From positions 124,001 to 188,000 of the forward strand of contig JHWR01000003.1 of assembly GCA_000687655.1 (NCBI GenBank): DNA of 64,000 nucleotides, written 5' to 3'. The stretch comes from Lachnospiraceae bacterium YSB2008. Lineage in GTDB: Bacteria > Bacillota > Clostridia > Lachnospirales > Lachnospiraceae. Made by a program: the position numbers and the translations under genes. Within the stretch, counting starts at the first letter, position 1. Each line of letters starts with the position of its first letter. Below the pieces are notes generated by a model. It was not told the origin of the DNA. It saw only the letters and a program-made list of their open reading frames with translations, and did not search any database. This document shows positions 45,180-54,031 of this stretch, piece by piece.

Positions 45180-46088
45180 TTATTTCTTGTAATCAAATAT
45201 ATCTAGATCAGCAACCTTTGCGATTCCGTTGGCGATTGCCTCATCATACGAAACATCATCATAGAGCAGTTTCTTGGTTATGTTGTTATAATCAGGCTCA
45301 TAGAACCTACTGCTAATGATGTCTTTAAGCATTTCAGGAATGTCGTGTTCCAGCTGAGCAGAAGGATTATTCCTTGAAAGCATACGATCCTCTCTGACTT
45401 CATCGATAAGAGCATCAAGACTTTCATTGATTTCCACTTTCGGAAACAGCTTAGCAATATCATACAGATGTCTTGAATCACGATCCTGCATATCTTGTAA
45501 CCTGTAATCGCAGATCGCAAAGACCTTATCTATGAAGGTGCGTTTTATTGACTGAACCTGCATATGCACAACTGCTGCTTCAAATGGAATAGGAAGCTTG
45601 ATTCCTCGATTCTCACAGAATCTTCCAACAAAGCTGTAAACCTCATGGGTTTCCGCTGGGTATGCTGATTGATAGATATTGGTTTCGATGATCAGTTCCA
45701 GTGGAATCTCACTAAAGAGAGACTCGTATTTGAAAACAAACTTGTTGTAGCTGTGTCTTGACTGGACGTGCTCTGGATTAGAAATTTTAAGTCCGATATT
45801 ATTGGCAATTTTCAATATGGTGTTCTTCGCTTTTTTCTTTTCAGATTCAGTCAGTTTTCGATTCATAGACAGATCGATATCTTCGGAGAATCTTTCAATC
45901 AGTGCGTAAGCCTTCGAAAGTGAAGTTCCACCCTTGAAAACAAATGGAAGCTCGCTTTTTGACAATTCCAGAAGGAAAATGGACTGTATGGTATCTTTTT
46001 CAACCATCTGGGTAGTCCTGTGTTCTTCAAGTGCGACAGTTTCAATTATTTCTTTCCATTCGTTTTTATAGTCTTTATACCAGTTCAC
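45180..46088 (-). CDS. AbiEii/AbiGii-type nucleotidyltransferase toxin
   Basis: 302 residues. FVFKGGTSLSKAYALI and RFSEDIDLSMN (the GS and DxD nucleotidyltransferase motifs) identify the AbiEii family, with C-terminal helical region to 302. AbiEii is the toxin of a type IV toxin-antitoxin and phage abortive-infection pair; it adds nucleotides to tRNA or other targets. It overlaps the antitoxin gene by 14 nt. No truncation is seen. Confidence 0.9.
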   Translation of the reverse strand: MNWYKDYKNEWKEIIETVALEEHRTTQMVEKDTIQSIFLLELSKSELPFVFKGGTSLSKAYALIERFSEDIDLSMNRKLTESEKKKAKNTILKIANNIGLKISNPEHVQSRHSYNKFVFKYESLFSEIPLELIIETNIYQSAYPAETHEVYSFVGRFCENRGIKLPIPFEAAVVHMQVQSIKRTFIDKVFAICDYRLQDMQDRDSRHLYDIAKLFPKVEINESLDALIDEVREDRMLSRNNPSAQLEHDIPEMLKDIISSRFYEPDYNNITKKLLYDDVSYDEAIANGIAKVADLDIFDYKK

Positions 46089-46680
46089 TCATCATTCCCG
46101 TTTCGTAAATGTTTCTATAAACCTTATCTGGGTAAAGAGGCATTAGTTTTTTTACCACAGAAAAATCAACTTCGACAGCTTGAACATATTTCCTCAGTTT
46201 GCCTACAAGTTCAGCACCTTTGATTTCGCTGTACTTATCTATCACTGTCATTAAATCAAGAAACTGCAGTGCAGATTTGTTCTTTTCCGTAATGTTCATC
46301 ACAGGTTTATACACGATGATTGTATTGCCGTCCACAGTCTGCTTCCGTTGCTTAGTTGTTGCTTCATTGCTGCAGATTTCATAGCATGAGGGAGTCTGAG
46401 TTGTAAAGCCGTATTTGTTCGCTAGCTGAAGTCCGGTAATATAACCTCCGTTACATAGATAGCGTTTCTCAATATAACTATCTATAGAAACCTTGCCCTT
46501 GGTTCCGAGTATTGTCAGATAGGAGAGATAATACACCCCGTTATATAAACGCTCCAGTTTCCCATCATCGCAAAGCTGTTTCATCTCCTGACGAAGATAA
46601 TCTCTTGAGCTTCCAGGCAGCTCGCTTAGGAAAATCGGCTCGCCATTCTTATAATTCTGAATAATAAAATCATATATCAT
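46075..46680 (-). CDS. AbiEi-type antitoxin/regulator
   Basis: 201 residues. The N-terminal winged-helix part (IFLSELPGSSRDYLRQEM, GKLERLYNGVYYL) is typical of AbiEi antitoxins that bind their own promoter; the C-terminal part (about 95-201) is the neutralising domain. The gene precedes the toxin, as in known pairs. The promoter upstream carries a palindrome for autoregulation. Confidence 0.85.
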   Translation of the reverse strand: MIYDFIIQNYKNGEPIFLSELPGSSRDYLRQEMKQLCDDGKLERLYNGVYYLSYLTILGTKGKVSIDSYIEKRYLCNGGYITGLQLANKYGFTTQTPSCYEICSNEATTKQRKQTVDGNTIIVYKPVMNITEKNKSALQFLDLMTVIDKYSEIKGAELVGKLRKYVQAVEVDFSVVKKLMPLYPDKVYRNIYETGMMSELV

Positions 46681-46707
46681 GCGAAATGCCTCACAAAATA
46701 GAAACTT

Positions 46708-46750
46708 ATAATTTCAAAATTATGATAATGGACTATTTTTTTAATGTCAA
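46708..46750 (-). promoter_or_regulatory. AbiE promoter and palindromic operator
   Basis: On the minus strand TTGACA (46750-46745), 17-bp spacer, TATCAT (46727-46722). ATAATTT-TG-AAATTAT (46723-46708) overlaps the -10 edge and initiation site, as expected for autorepression by the antitoxin. Confidence 0.7.
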
Positions 46751-46884
46751 GCCAGATTTCCTTATTTTGCTGTTTGACACTTCTTATACATTATACGAGA
46801 CTTATCATATAGTTGCATGTAAATAATCTGTGGAAAATGCTAGTGTTTGTTGCGCCAATAAGTTCATATTTAGGGGGAATATAA

Positions 46885-46935
46885 ATGGACTGCTTGTATC
46901 AAATGAGAGAAGAATGTATAATTCTGTGTGGATAA
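46885..46935 (+). CDS. Possible 16-codon leader peptide before the ECF sigma gene
   Basis: AGGGGGAAT lies 5 nt before ATG 46885; the frame (MDCLYQMREECIILCG) ends at TAA 46933-46935, ten nt before the next ATG. The main gene's first ATG has no SD, so coupling is possible. Three Cys among 16 residues. Confidence 0.35.
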   Translation: MDCLYQMREECIILCG

Positions 46936-46944
46936 AAACTTGCT

Positions 46945-48579
46945 ATGGGGGCTGAAATGGCAGACATAATCAGTAAATTCAGGGATAAAGATGCGGTGCT
47001 CTTTGCTGAAGTTGATAAGCTTAAGAGCGGGAAGACTGAAAGCTTTAATACTATCTATGATCTTTCCAAGAATTACGTTTACAAAATCATATGGGATATT
47101 GTGAAGAATCAGGATGCTGCTGATGATATCATGCAGGACACATATCTTCAGGTATATAACAAGATAGGAAGCCTTGCGGACACCAAGGCTTTTTATTCGT
47201 GGGCTGGAAGGATTGCCACGAATAACTGTCTTAACTACATAAAGAAGGAAAGCAAATATGTGCTTGCCGGAACGGATGAGGATGGTGAAGCAGAGGAATT
47301 TGTATTTGAAAGAGCTTCAGACGATCAGGAGGGGATAATCCCGGAATCTGTGATCATAAACAGGGAGCAGCAGAAGATAATAGGTGATATTCTTGATAAT
47401 CTCAGTACAGAACAGAAGCTCTGTGTTCAGTATTACTATTATGAGGATATGTCAGTTAAAGAGATAGCTGCGCAGATGGAGACCAGCGAAGGAACCATCA
47501 AGAGCCGTCTTAACTATGCACGAAAAGCCATAAAGAGTGCAGTCGAAACATTCGAGAAGAAACAGGGTACAAGGCTTTACAGTCTTGGTGGTATTCCACT
47601 TCTTTATCTTATTATCAGAGAAAATGTGGATATATTCTATGGCGGTGCAGCAACCGCAGCCGGAGTCGGAGTTGGAACTGCAGTTGGAGTTTCTGCAGCT
47701 AGTACATCAGCGGCTGCAGGTGGGGCGACTGCAACAGCCGGTGGTGCTTCTGCAGCTGCAACAACTGCAACAGCCGGGGGAGCGACTGCAACAGCAACAT
47801 CAGCTGCCGCAGCATCGGCAAGTAGTGGCGGTGCAGTTGCTGGGGCGGCAGCAGCAGGTACAGCTGCAACAGGAAGTACATCAACATCTACTGCAGGTGG
47901 AATGTCACTTGGTGCAAAGATTGCACTTGCAGTTGCGGTGCCAGCGACAGCAGTTGCCGGAACGGTGGTAGCTTTGAACATTGACACCGATAAAGATAAG
48001 ATGGCCAGAGATATTCAAAGGGCCGAGGCTTTACAAACTGCCGTATATACGACTATGACAAAAGAGGAGTACTATGACAGGTTGGATGGCTCTGGGGCGG
48101 CCGGGGATGAGATAGAAGCGGATACTGTACTACTAGTATATCCTAATGAACCGCTGTACCAAGCGCTAGAGGAAGGCGAAGAACCACCAACTGGTTTGGA
48201 TAGATCGCAGTCTTCCGGTGGATATATATATTGTGTTTATTCAAGTGATGATGGTGGTTCAAACTATACTATGAATACGTCGCCTGTGGATTGCTTGGAT
48301 GATATAGAAACAAATTGGTTTGGGGAAATGTCCAACGAGGATATTGATAGAGATCTTGAATATACCGGAAACGGAAGTGACTGTTATTATGTCTTGGTTC
48401 TTGATCCATTTAGCCTTCCTGATGAGTTTGATCCTCGAGAGGTAAACAATGTATATATAGCTATCGGAAATGTAGGAACAACACCTCACTTGGAACTTGG
48501 TGAGGATGGTGTTATTCATGTTGTAGATGCTTATGAGATTACACCGAATATTTGTCCTGAATACGAGGAGGCAAAATAA
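46945..48579 (+). CDS. Membrane-tethered ECF sigma factor with outer C-terminal domain
   Basis: 544 residues. Sigma regions 2 (about 30-100; DAADDIMQDTYLQVYNKI) and 4 (about 150-200; LSTEQKLCVQYYYYEDMS, TIKSRLNYARK) are followed by an Ala/Gly/Thr low-complexity stretch (about 232-320), one TM helix (about 323-345) and a soluble domain (346-544) with scattered Cys. Such a protein would be held at the membrane until released, a one-protein version of sigma plus anti-sigma. Start: ATG 46945 is annotated; ATG 46957 has GGGGG 6 nt upstream and may be the real one. The two ECF-like promoters nearby are candidate targets. Confidence 0.82.
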   Translation: MGAEMADIISKFRDKDAVLFAEVDKLKSGKTESFNTIYDLSKNYVYKIIWDIVKNQDAADDIMQDTYLQVYNKIGSLADTKAFYSWAGRIATNNCLNYIKKESKYVLAGTDEDGEAEEFVFERASDDQEGIIPESVIINREQQKIIGDILDNLSTEQKLCVQYYYYEDMSVKEIAAQMETSEGTIKSRLNYARKAIKSAVETFEKKQGTRLYSLGGIPLLYLIIRENVDIFYGGAATAAGVGVGTAVGVSAASTSAAAGGATATAGGASAAATTATAGGATATATSAAAASASSGGAVAGAAAAGTAATGSTSTSTAGGMSLGAKIALAVAVPATAVAGTVVALNIDTDKDKMARDIQRAEALQTAVYTTMTKEEYYDRLDGSGAAGDEIEADTVLLVYPNEPLYQALEEGEEPPTGLDRSQSSGGYIYCVYSSDDGGSNYTMNTSPVDCLDDIETNWFGEMSNEDIDRDLEYTGNGSDCYYVLVLDPFSLPDEFDPREVNNVYIAIGNVGTTPHLELGEDGVIHVVDAYEITPNICPEYEEAK

Positions 48580-48610
48580 AAACAAAAAGTAAAAAAGTTT
48601 TCAAAAAAAT

Positions 48611-48698
48611 AAAACCAAATTGAACTATCACTTGTCTATATATCAGATGAAGGGGAAAACCCAAGCATTTGATAACTTAGACAAGTGATTTTTATTTT
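48611..48698 (+). promoter_or_regulatory. ECF-like promoter B inside a terminator hairpin
   Basis: AAAACC (48611-48616), 17-bp spacer, GTCTAT (48634-48639), matching promoter A at 44433. ATCACTTGTCTA (48627-48638) also pairs with TAGACAAGTGAT (48678-48689), followed by TTTTTATTTT. Transcripts from the sigma gene upstream would form the full terminator, while those started at promoter B lack the left arm and pass. Confidence 0.6.
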
Positions 48699-48712
48699 AG
48701 GAGGAAAAGAAA

Positions 48713-49264
48713 ATGATCAATAACTTTAACGCAGAGAAAAGAGAAAACAAAATGTTATGGGCACTGTGTTTGATAGCATGTATTGCTGGCTTGTATTATT
48801 TTTTAAGACCTATTCTTGTTATGATAATTATGCCGGATGTAATCCTGCCTGAGAATGCGTTCTTGGCATGGTGGGTTTTGCCGACGAGTATAGTAAATGT
48901 AGTAAATTGGATATTTCTTTATGCACATACTAAAAGCTTACTGAATACTGTCTCATTTGAAATAGATGGTGAGCGAATTGTTTGTTCTATTGAAGGCTTT
49001 CTCAGTATGAATCCTACATCTGAGAAAATTAACAAGATGATACATGTTACACACGATGGTATAAATGTATTCCCGGAAATGAATAACTCATTTTCTCGAA
49101 CCAATGCTATTAATTATACGTTTAAAACAGAATCAGGAAGAAATGTATATGTTCATATGGAGAAAGTAATGAGTAATAGTCCAACCATTGATGTAAACAT
49201 AGATGATGAATTTGTAATATCAAAGAATATGCTGATTAAGAACCGTCTTGCAGCTGTTGCATAA
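48713..49264 (+). CDS. Small two-TM membrane protein, unknown
   Basis: 183 residues, not recognised. Two TM helices (about 15-38 and 48-70) are followed by a beta-rich domain (about 75-183; VSFEIDGERIVCSIEG, TFKTESGRNVYVHME). Starts at ATG 48713 with AGGAGG 8 nt upstream. It has the ECF-like promoter B, which matches that of the 44502 gene. It may be an envelope-stress protein. Function unknown. Confidence 0.6.
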   Translation: MINNFNAEKRENKMLWALCLIACIAGLYYFLRPILVMIIMPDVILPENAFLAWWVLPTSIVNVVNWIFLYAHTKSLLNTVSFEIDGERIVCSIEGFLSMNPTSEKINKMIHVTHDGINVFPEMNNSFSRTNAINYTFKTESGRNVYVHMEKVMSNSPTIDVNIDDEFVISKNMLIKNRLAAVA

Positions 49265-49281
49265 TAAGGAGGAGAATGAAA

Positions 49282-50727
49282 ATGAGAAAGAAGATTTTAT
49301 CTGTATCAATTGCTATGATTATGGCTGTAACAATGCTTGCCGGATGTGGACCGGTAAATGTTCCTGGTGAAACTGATACTGTTGATGAAGGAAATGTCAC
49401 AGTGACTGAAGCTACAGAAGAGGATACTGAAGTGACTGAAGCAGAGATGAATATGCTGAATATAAACATTTCAGACTGGTCATATCCTGAGAAGGTTGAT
49501 TATATAAGTGATGATTATATGGTCACTAAACAGGGTGAGTTATATTACATCATTGATAAAGAAGGGAATGTACTTTCTGATGACAGGTTTCCGGAAGGCC
49601 TGAGCAACGGTTTTGATAGCGTCACGTTAAATCAGCAGGGCGGTACATTTATAGTAAAAAAGACTACGGACGATGGTTTCTTTGTTTCAGCTGTCATGAA
49701 CGGAGATATGAATTCGCTTTACAGGATGGGCGTGAAGAGTCCGGCGATATTCTATATTACGGATTACAGAGATGATCTTGTATTTGGAGAGCAGTACAAA
49801 ATTTCCGAGGATGGAAGTATAGATAAAGATACCCTGATAAGAGCCTGCGGAGCTCCGACAAACGATGAATGCGCATTTTCAAATACGCAGTTCATTAAAA
49901 ATGAAGGGCTGACATTCAATACATCATATGGAACAATTATCGCCAAGTTCGCAAAGTATGATGACAACCGTGAATGCTTTTGCTTCACTAAACCTGCTGA
50001 CCTGGAAAAATCACAGCTCATTTCAGGAGAAAATGTAACGTATACCGGCGATGAGATTAGTATTCCTTACGTGGATAGCTGCCCGATTTCTTTTAATGAC
50101 AATCTCCCTAATAAAGAAGGTTGGATTTCTGCATCCATGCTCTCCGGAGAAAGAGAAGAAAATGGTGACGGAACCTGGAATATGTCTGCCATAAAGCAAG
50201 GTTTCTACAATGTCAAGACCGGCGAATATGTTGAGGAACCACAGGATGTGCTCTGGACAAAGTATTTTACTGAAGATAATGGATGCAGCAAATGTACCGC
50301 GCTGGAAAGTAGGGCGCTCGGTGCTGTTGAGAAGGTTTCAGATGATTTAAGCTATTATAAGATCATTGATCTTAAGACCGGTGAATTCGCTTCTGATAAG
50401 AAATATATCTCTGCAGCTATTGCATACCATGACCTGCTGCTTGTTGAGAATACTGATGAGAAATGGGGTTATATCAGAAATGACGATCTTACAGAGATAG
50501 GTGAATGGTACGACGATGCGACTGATTTCTGTAATGGTTATGCGGTAGTCATAAGAGATGGTAAGGGTTGGATCATAGACGAGGAGCAAAATAAGGTCAG
50601 TGAAGAATTCGACGCAGAATCAGCATATTCAGTCCCTGATTATATAACCGATTCCAACCTTAACGGAAGCTCTGTATTCTTTATTCAGCAGGCCGGTGAG
50701 TATCATATGCTTACTGTTGAAAAATGA
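49282..50727 (+). CDS. WG-repeat-like lipoprotein
   Basis: About 481 residues. ATG 49282 is chosen because AAGGAGG lies 8 nt before it but only 2 nt before ATG 49276. Signal peptide with lipobox (MLAGC). Acidic Thr-rich linker (about 30-60), then beta-strand repeats like WG repeats: DEKWGYIRNDDLTEIGEWYDD, and GKGWIIDEEQNKVSEEF in the C-terminal part. It would be a surface protein folded as a repeat. It is 18 nt behind the two-TM protein gene. Specific role unknown. Confidence 0.75.
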   Translation: MRKKILSVSIAMIMAVTMLAGCGPVNVPGETDTVDEGNVTVTEATEEDTEVTEAEMNMLNINISDWSYPEKVDYISDDYMVTKQGELYYIIDKEGNVLSDDRFPEGLSNGFDSVTLNQQGGTFIVKKTTDDGFFVSAVMNGDMNSLYRMGVKSPAIFYITDYRDDLVFGEQYKISEDGSIDKDTLIRACGAPTNDECAFSNTQFIKNEGLTFNTSYGTIIAKFAKYDDNRECFCFTKPADLEKSQLISGENVTYTGDEISIPYVDSCPISFNDNLPNKEGWISASMLSGEREENGDGTWNMSAIKQGFYNVKTGEYVEEPQDVLWTKYFTEDNGCSKCTALESRALGAVEKVSDDLSYYKIIDLKTGEFASDKKYISAAIAYHDLLLVENTDEKWGYIRNDDLTEIGEWYDDATDFCNGYAVVIRDGKGWIIDEEQNKVSEEFDAESAYSVPDYITDSNLNGSSVFFIQQAGEYHMLTVEK

Positions 50728-50806
50728 TCATATTCACATACTAAATATGACTTTAGTCATATACCGAATGTTTCTTTCTTCACTACAAAACTGAACACAG
50801 TATTTA

Positions 50807-50848
50807 TATAATGAGCATGTCAGATGGAAATCCGGCATGCTTATTTTT
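50807..50848 (+). terminator. Terminator of WG-repeat gene, close to an ABC operon promoter
   Basis: GCATGTCAGAT-GGAA-ATCCGGCATGC (50815-50840) forms a 10-bp stem with one mismatch, followed by TTATTTTT. A TATAAT (50807-50812) lies just before it and would start RNA inside the left arm, but its -35 is poor. It may be a terminator or an attenuator. Confidence 0.6.
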
Positions 50849-50866
50849 CAGAATGGAGAGAAAAGA

Positions 50867-51619
50867 ATGGGAACAATTCTTAAAACAAATGATCTTACAA
50901 AGAAATATGACAAAAGGATAGTTGTTGATAATCTGAATATTGAGATTCAGGAAGGCGAGGTCTTCGGACTTCTGGGACCGAACGGTGCAGGCAAGAGCAC
51001 CACGATGAATATGATCTGCGGAATCGTGAGACCGACACTTGGAAATGTAGAGTTCATGGGTAAGGATTTCCAGAAGAACAGAAATAAGCTGATCGATAAT
51101 CTCGGATACATACCTCAGGAGCTTGCGATTCATGGAAATCTTAAAGCATGGGAAAATGTAGAGCTCTTCACCTCACTCTACGGTATAAAGGGAGCGGAGC
51201 TGAAGAAAAGGATAGACGAATCCCTGGAATATGTCGGACTTCTTGAGAAGAAGAACGATTATGCAAAGACATTCTCAGGGGGTATGAAGAGAAGACTTAA
51301 CATAGCATGTGCAATAGGACATCATCCGAAGCTGCTCATATTCGATGAGCCAACAGTAGGTATAGATCCACAGTCCAGGAATTTCATTCTCGATAAGATA
51401 AAGGAATCAAACAAAAACGGTGCGACGGTCATTTATACCAGCCATTACATGGAAGAGGTCGAAGCCATATGCACAAGGATAGCAATAATGGACAATGGAA
51501 AGGTTATTGCAACAGGAACGAGCGAAGAACTTAAAAAGATGGTTAAGGATGATACATCTTCCATCACACTTGAGGAGGTATTCCTTACGATGACCGGAAA
51601 GAAGCTTCGTGACATATAG
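50867..51619 (+). CDS. ABC transporter ATP-binding protein (ABC-2 type)
   Basis: 250 residues from ATG 50867 (GGAGAG upstream; an ATG at 50837 lies in the hairpin). Walker A GPNGAGKST (37-45), signature FSGGMKRR, Walker B LLIFDEPTVGID, switch His in YTSHYM. DrrA/YhaQ-like branch that pairs with ABC-2 permeases for export of antibiotics or lipids. Followed by two permease genes and a two-component system. Confidence 0.93.
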   Translation: MGTILKTNDLTKKYDKRIVVDNLNIEIQEGEVFGLLGPNGAGKSTTMNMICGIVRPTLGNVEFMGKDFQKNRNKLIDNLGYIPQELAIHGNLKAWENVELFTSLYGIKGAELKKRIDESLEYVGLLEKKNDYAKTFSGGMKRRLNIACAIGHHPKLLIFDEPTVGIDPQSRNFILDKIKESNKNGATVIYTSHYMEEVEAICTRIAIMDNGKVIATGTSEELKKMVKDDTSSITLEEVFLTMTGKKLRDI

Positions 51620-51662
51620 GATAGATGGATAGCAATACATTTTATAGATTGAGGAAAAAGAT

Positions 51663-52739
51663 ATGATCAGATATCTGATAAAGAACAATTTCAAATTGAT
51701 GACGAGGAGTATTACCAACTGCCTTATGATCGTTATCGCGCCGCTGGTTCTCATTGCACTTCTTTCAAGTTCATTCGACGACACGATGAAGAGATATGAG
51801 AATGATTCGGACATTTCAGCCGGATACAGGATAGAGGGTGAAAATGTATCGAATGATATGATTAACGAGTTTGTTAAAGGGGCTAAGGATAACGGCTATA
51901 TTCTGAGCGAGTATCCAACCGGTAACCCTGAGGAAATAATGAAGGAAAAAGAGATAGGCGGTTTTGTAATATTTAAGGACGATACATACACAATATTACA
52001 GAATAATGCCTATAAGGAAGAGGGCAAAGCTCTCGAATATGCCGTTAATTCATTTTATGAAAATGTAATTGCTACCGCATCAGGAATAAAGACGGATTCC
52101 GTTAAGCTTGAAATAGAACATCCGGACTATATGGAAGCGATAGATTCTACAGATTATTATGGAATAATCGAGATCGTGTATTTTGGCTGGTGTGCGATCG
52201 TATGCGGAGCAGGAATATTCATGAGTGAGAAAAAGTACAGGATTAATAAGAAGTTCAGGGTTTCTGCACTTTCTGAAACAGAGCTTTACCTGGGTAAATT
52301 TGTCCCGATACTCTCTTCAGTAGTACTGGGAAATGCAATCACTATACTTCTTTCAAAAGCACTCTTCGGAGTTCACTGGGGAAACCCATTTTATTCAGCA
52401 ATTATAGTACTGTTTTCGGTTGCAGCTGCAACCGCACTGGGACTCATGGCTTACAATATTTTCGATAATATAGTTGTCACAATCATTGCAGTCTTTATAG
52501 TGGTATGGCTTGCAGGGTTTTTCGGAGGAAGCTTTGAGACATATATGTTCTCGTCGCATCCTATGAGTATCAAACAGCTTTCACCGATATATTATATCAA
52601 TCGTTCGCTTGTGGAACTGTCCTGCATGGGACACAGCGATTATGTAGGAAGTGCTTTGATTTACTCAGGAGCAATTACCATCATCTGTTCAGCTGTAGCT
52701 ATTCTTGCAGGGACAATAAGAAGGAGAGGAAGAGCATGA
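51663..52739 (+). CDS. ABC-2 type transporter permease 1
   Basis: 358 residues: one TM helix near the N-terminus (about 15-37), a large outer domain (about 40-170), then about five TM helices (175-355). This is the ABC-2 layout with a PSD-like outer domain. It overlaps the next permease by 4 nt, so the two likely form a heterodimer. SD GAGGAAAAAG. Confidence 0.87.
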   Translation: MIRYLIKNNFKLMTRSITNCLMIVIAPLVLIALLSSSFDDTMKRYENDSDISAGYRIEGENVSNDMINEFVKGAKDNGYILSEYPTGNPEEIMKEKEIGGFVIFKDDTYTILQNNAYKEEGKALEYAVNSFYENVIATASGIKTDSVKLEIEHPDYMEAIDSTDYYGIIEIVYFGWCAIVCGAGIFMSEKKYRINKKFRVSALSETELYLGKFVPILSSVVLGNAITILLSKALFGVHWGNPFYSAIIVLFSVAAATALGLMAYNIFDNIVVTIIAVFIVVWLAGFFGGSFETYMFSSHPMSIKQLSPIYYINRSLVELSCMGHSDYVGSALIYSGAITIICSAVAILAGTIRRRGRA

Positions 52740-54031
52740 AGATATTAGTGAAAACAAGTATGAAACTTTTGCTTAGGACAAAGGCGTTCTGGTTCTTTCT
52801 TATCCTTATGCCTATTCTGTCTACATTTATACTTAAGATTAAGTTTGACAGCTCATCAGCATATATTAACGATTTTGATGAAAAGGTTATAGAGCTCTCT
52901 GATGCAGATCAGAAGGTTGCTTATTACGGTGGCAAGGGCGAGTTTGTTGTAAAAGTATATGATGCTTCAAAGGATGAACTGTCCGAAGCATTTCTGAAAA
53001 AACTTTCAGAAGCAGGAATGTTTCTTGTTATAAGAACTGATATAACGAATGAGGCAGAACCTGATGAGTTTGTCGAAATGCATTTAGAGAAAGATGGCTA
53101 TCAGGACAGGATGGGTGGAGTAATATACATTTGCCCGGACTTTGCTGAAAATGTACTGAATGGAAAGGCTGCTGAAGCACTCAAACTATATGCACTTTCC
53201 GATGACTCAAGGATTGACGCGTTGCAGAAGGAGATGGAGTTCCAGCTTTCACGCATGGATTCGCTCAGTGGATATATTTCAATGACAAAAGGCGGTGCCG
53301 AGGTCAGCACAGATGACCTGGTGAATGCATTGGACGAGAGCGATACATTTATGCCTGAAAAAGAATTGGTAAGTATCGCAGGCGGAACCGGAAGGAGCCT
53401 TTCAGTAACACAGACAAATCAGAAATCACAGGTCGGATATGCTTTTGCATTTATGACACTCGGATTTGTATTCTGTGGAATATTCGTAGCTCATACATCT
53501 ATCAAGGAACAGAAGAACGGAGTATATACAAGAATAGGGCTTACCAGGACATCGTCCCTTAAGTATTTTGCTTCTAAATTTGTTGTTTCATTTATAGTTT
53601 CTGTAATGATAACAGCAGTAGTTTCAGTATGCAGTCTGGCACTCAGCAGTGAAGATATGGGAATGAGCAGGGCTCAGTACCTTATGATCATCTTCATGAT
53701 GGGAACTATATTCTGTTCACTCAGTACGTTGATCGGAATTCTTATCGGTGATGTAATGAGTGCAAATGTGGCAGCCTTCACACTGTGGTGTATGTCGGCG
53801 CTCCTAAGTGGTCTGTACTTCCCTCTTAATTACACTACTGCATGGCTTAAAGCACTTTCTTTCATGATGCCTCAGAAGTGGTTCCTGGAAGGTACTGAAA
53901 TGATATTTGTTGGAGACAATAAGGCGTTTCCTATGTTAATATGTATTACAGTAGCATATCTTGTAGCAGCGCTCAGTCTTGGAGGACTGGGACTTAGGAT
54001 AAGAAGGACTGAATCATGGGGGAATTCATAA
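52736..54031 (+). CDS. ABC-2 type transporter permease 2
   Basis: 431 residues in the same layout as its neighbour: N-terminal TM helix (about 18-35), outer domain (about 40-225), six TM helices (about 230-425), with the conserved YFPLNYTTAWLKALSFMMP-like loop. It overlaps the sensor kinase gene by 16 nt, linking the transporter with its own regulators in one transcript. Confidence 0.87.
   Translation: MKILVKTSMKLLLRTKAFWFFLILMPILSTFILKIKFDSSSAYINDFDEKVIELSDADQKVAYYGGKGEFVVKVYDASKDELSEAFLKKLSEAGMFLVIRTDITNEAEPDEFVEMHLEKDGYQDRMGGVIYICPDFAENVLNGKAAEALKLYALSDDSRIDALQKEMEFQLSRMDSLSGYISMTKGGAEVSTDDLVNALDESDTFMPEKELVSIAGGTGRSLSVTQTNQKSQVGYAFAFMTLGFVFCGIFVAHTSIKEQKNGVYTRIGLTRTSSLKYFASKFVVSFIVSVMITAVVSVCSLALSSEDMGMSRAQYLMIIFMMGTIFCSLSTLIGILIGDVMSANVAAFTLWCMSALLSGLYFPLNYTTAWLKALSFMMPQKWFLEGTEMIFVGDNKAFPMLICITVAYLVAALSLGGLGLRIRRTESWGNS

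Noticed and set aside
47637-47987. Minus-strand Ala/Val-rich frame
   Set aside because: It is the complement of the Ala/Gly/Thr repeat of the tethered sigma; low-complexity DNA stays open in several frames.
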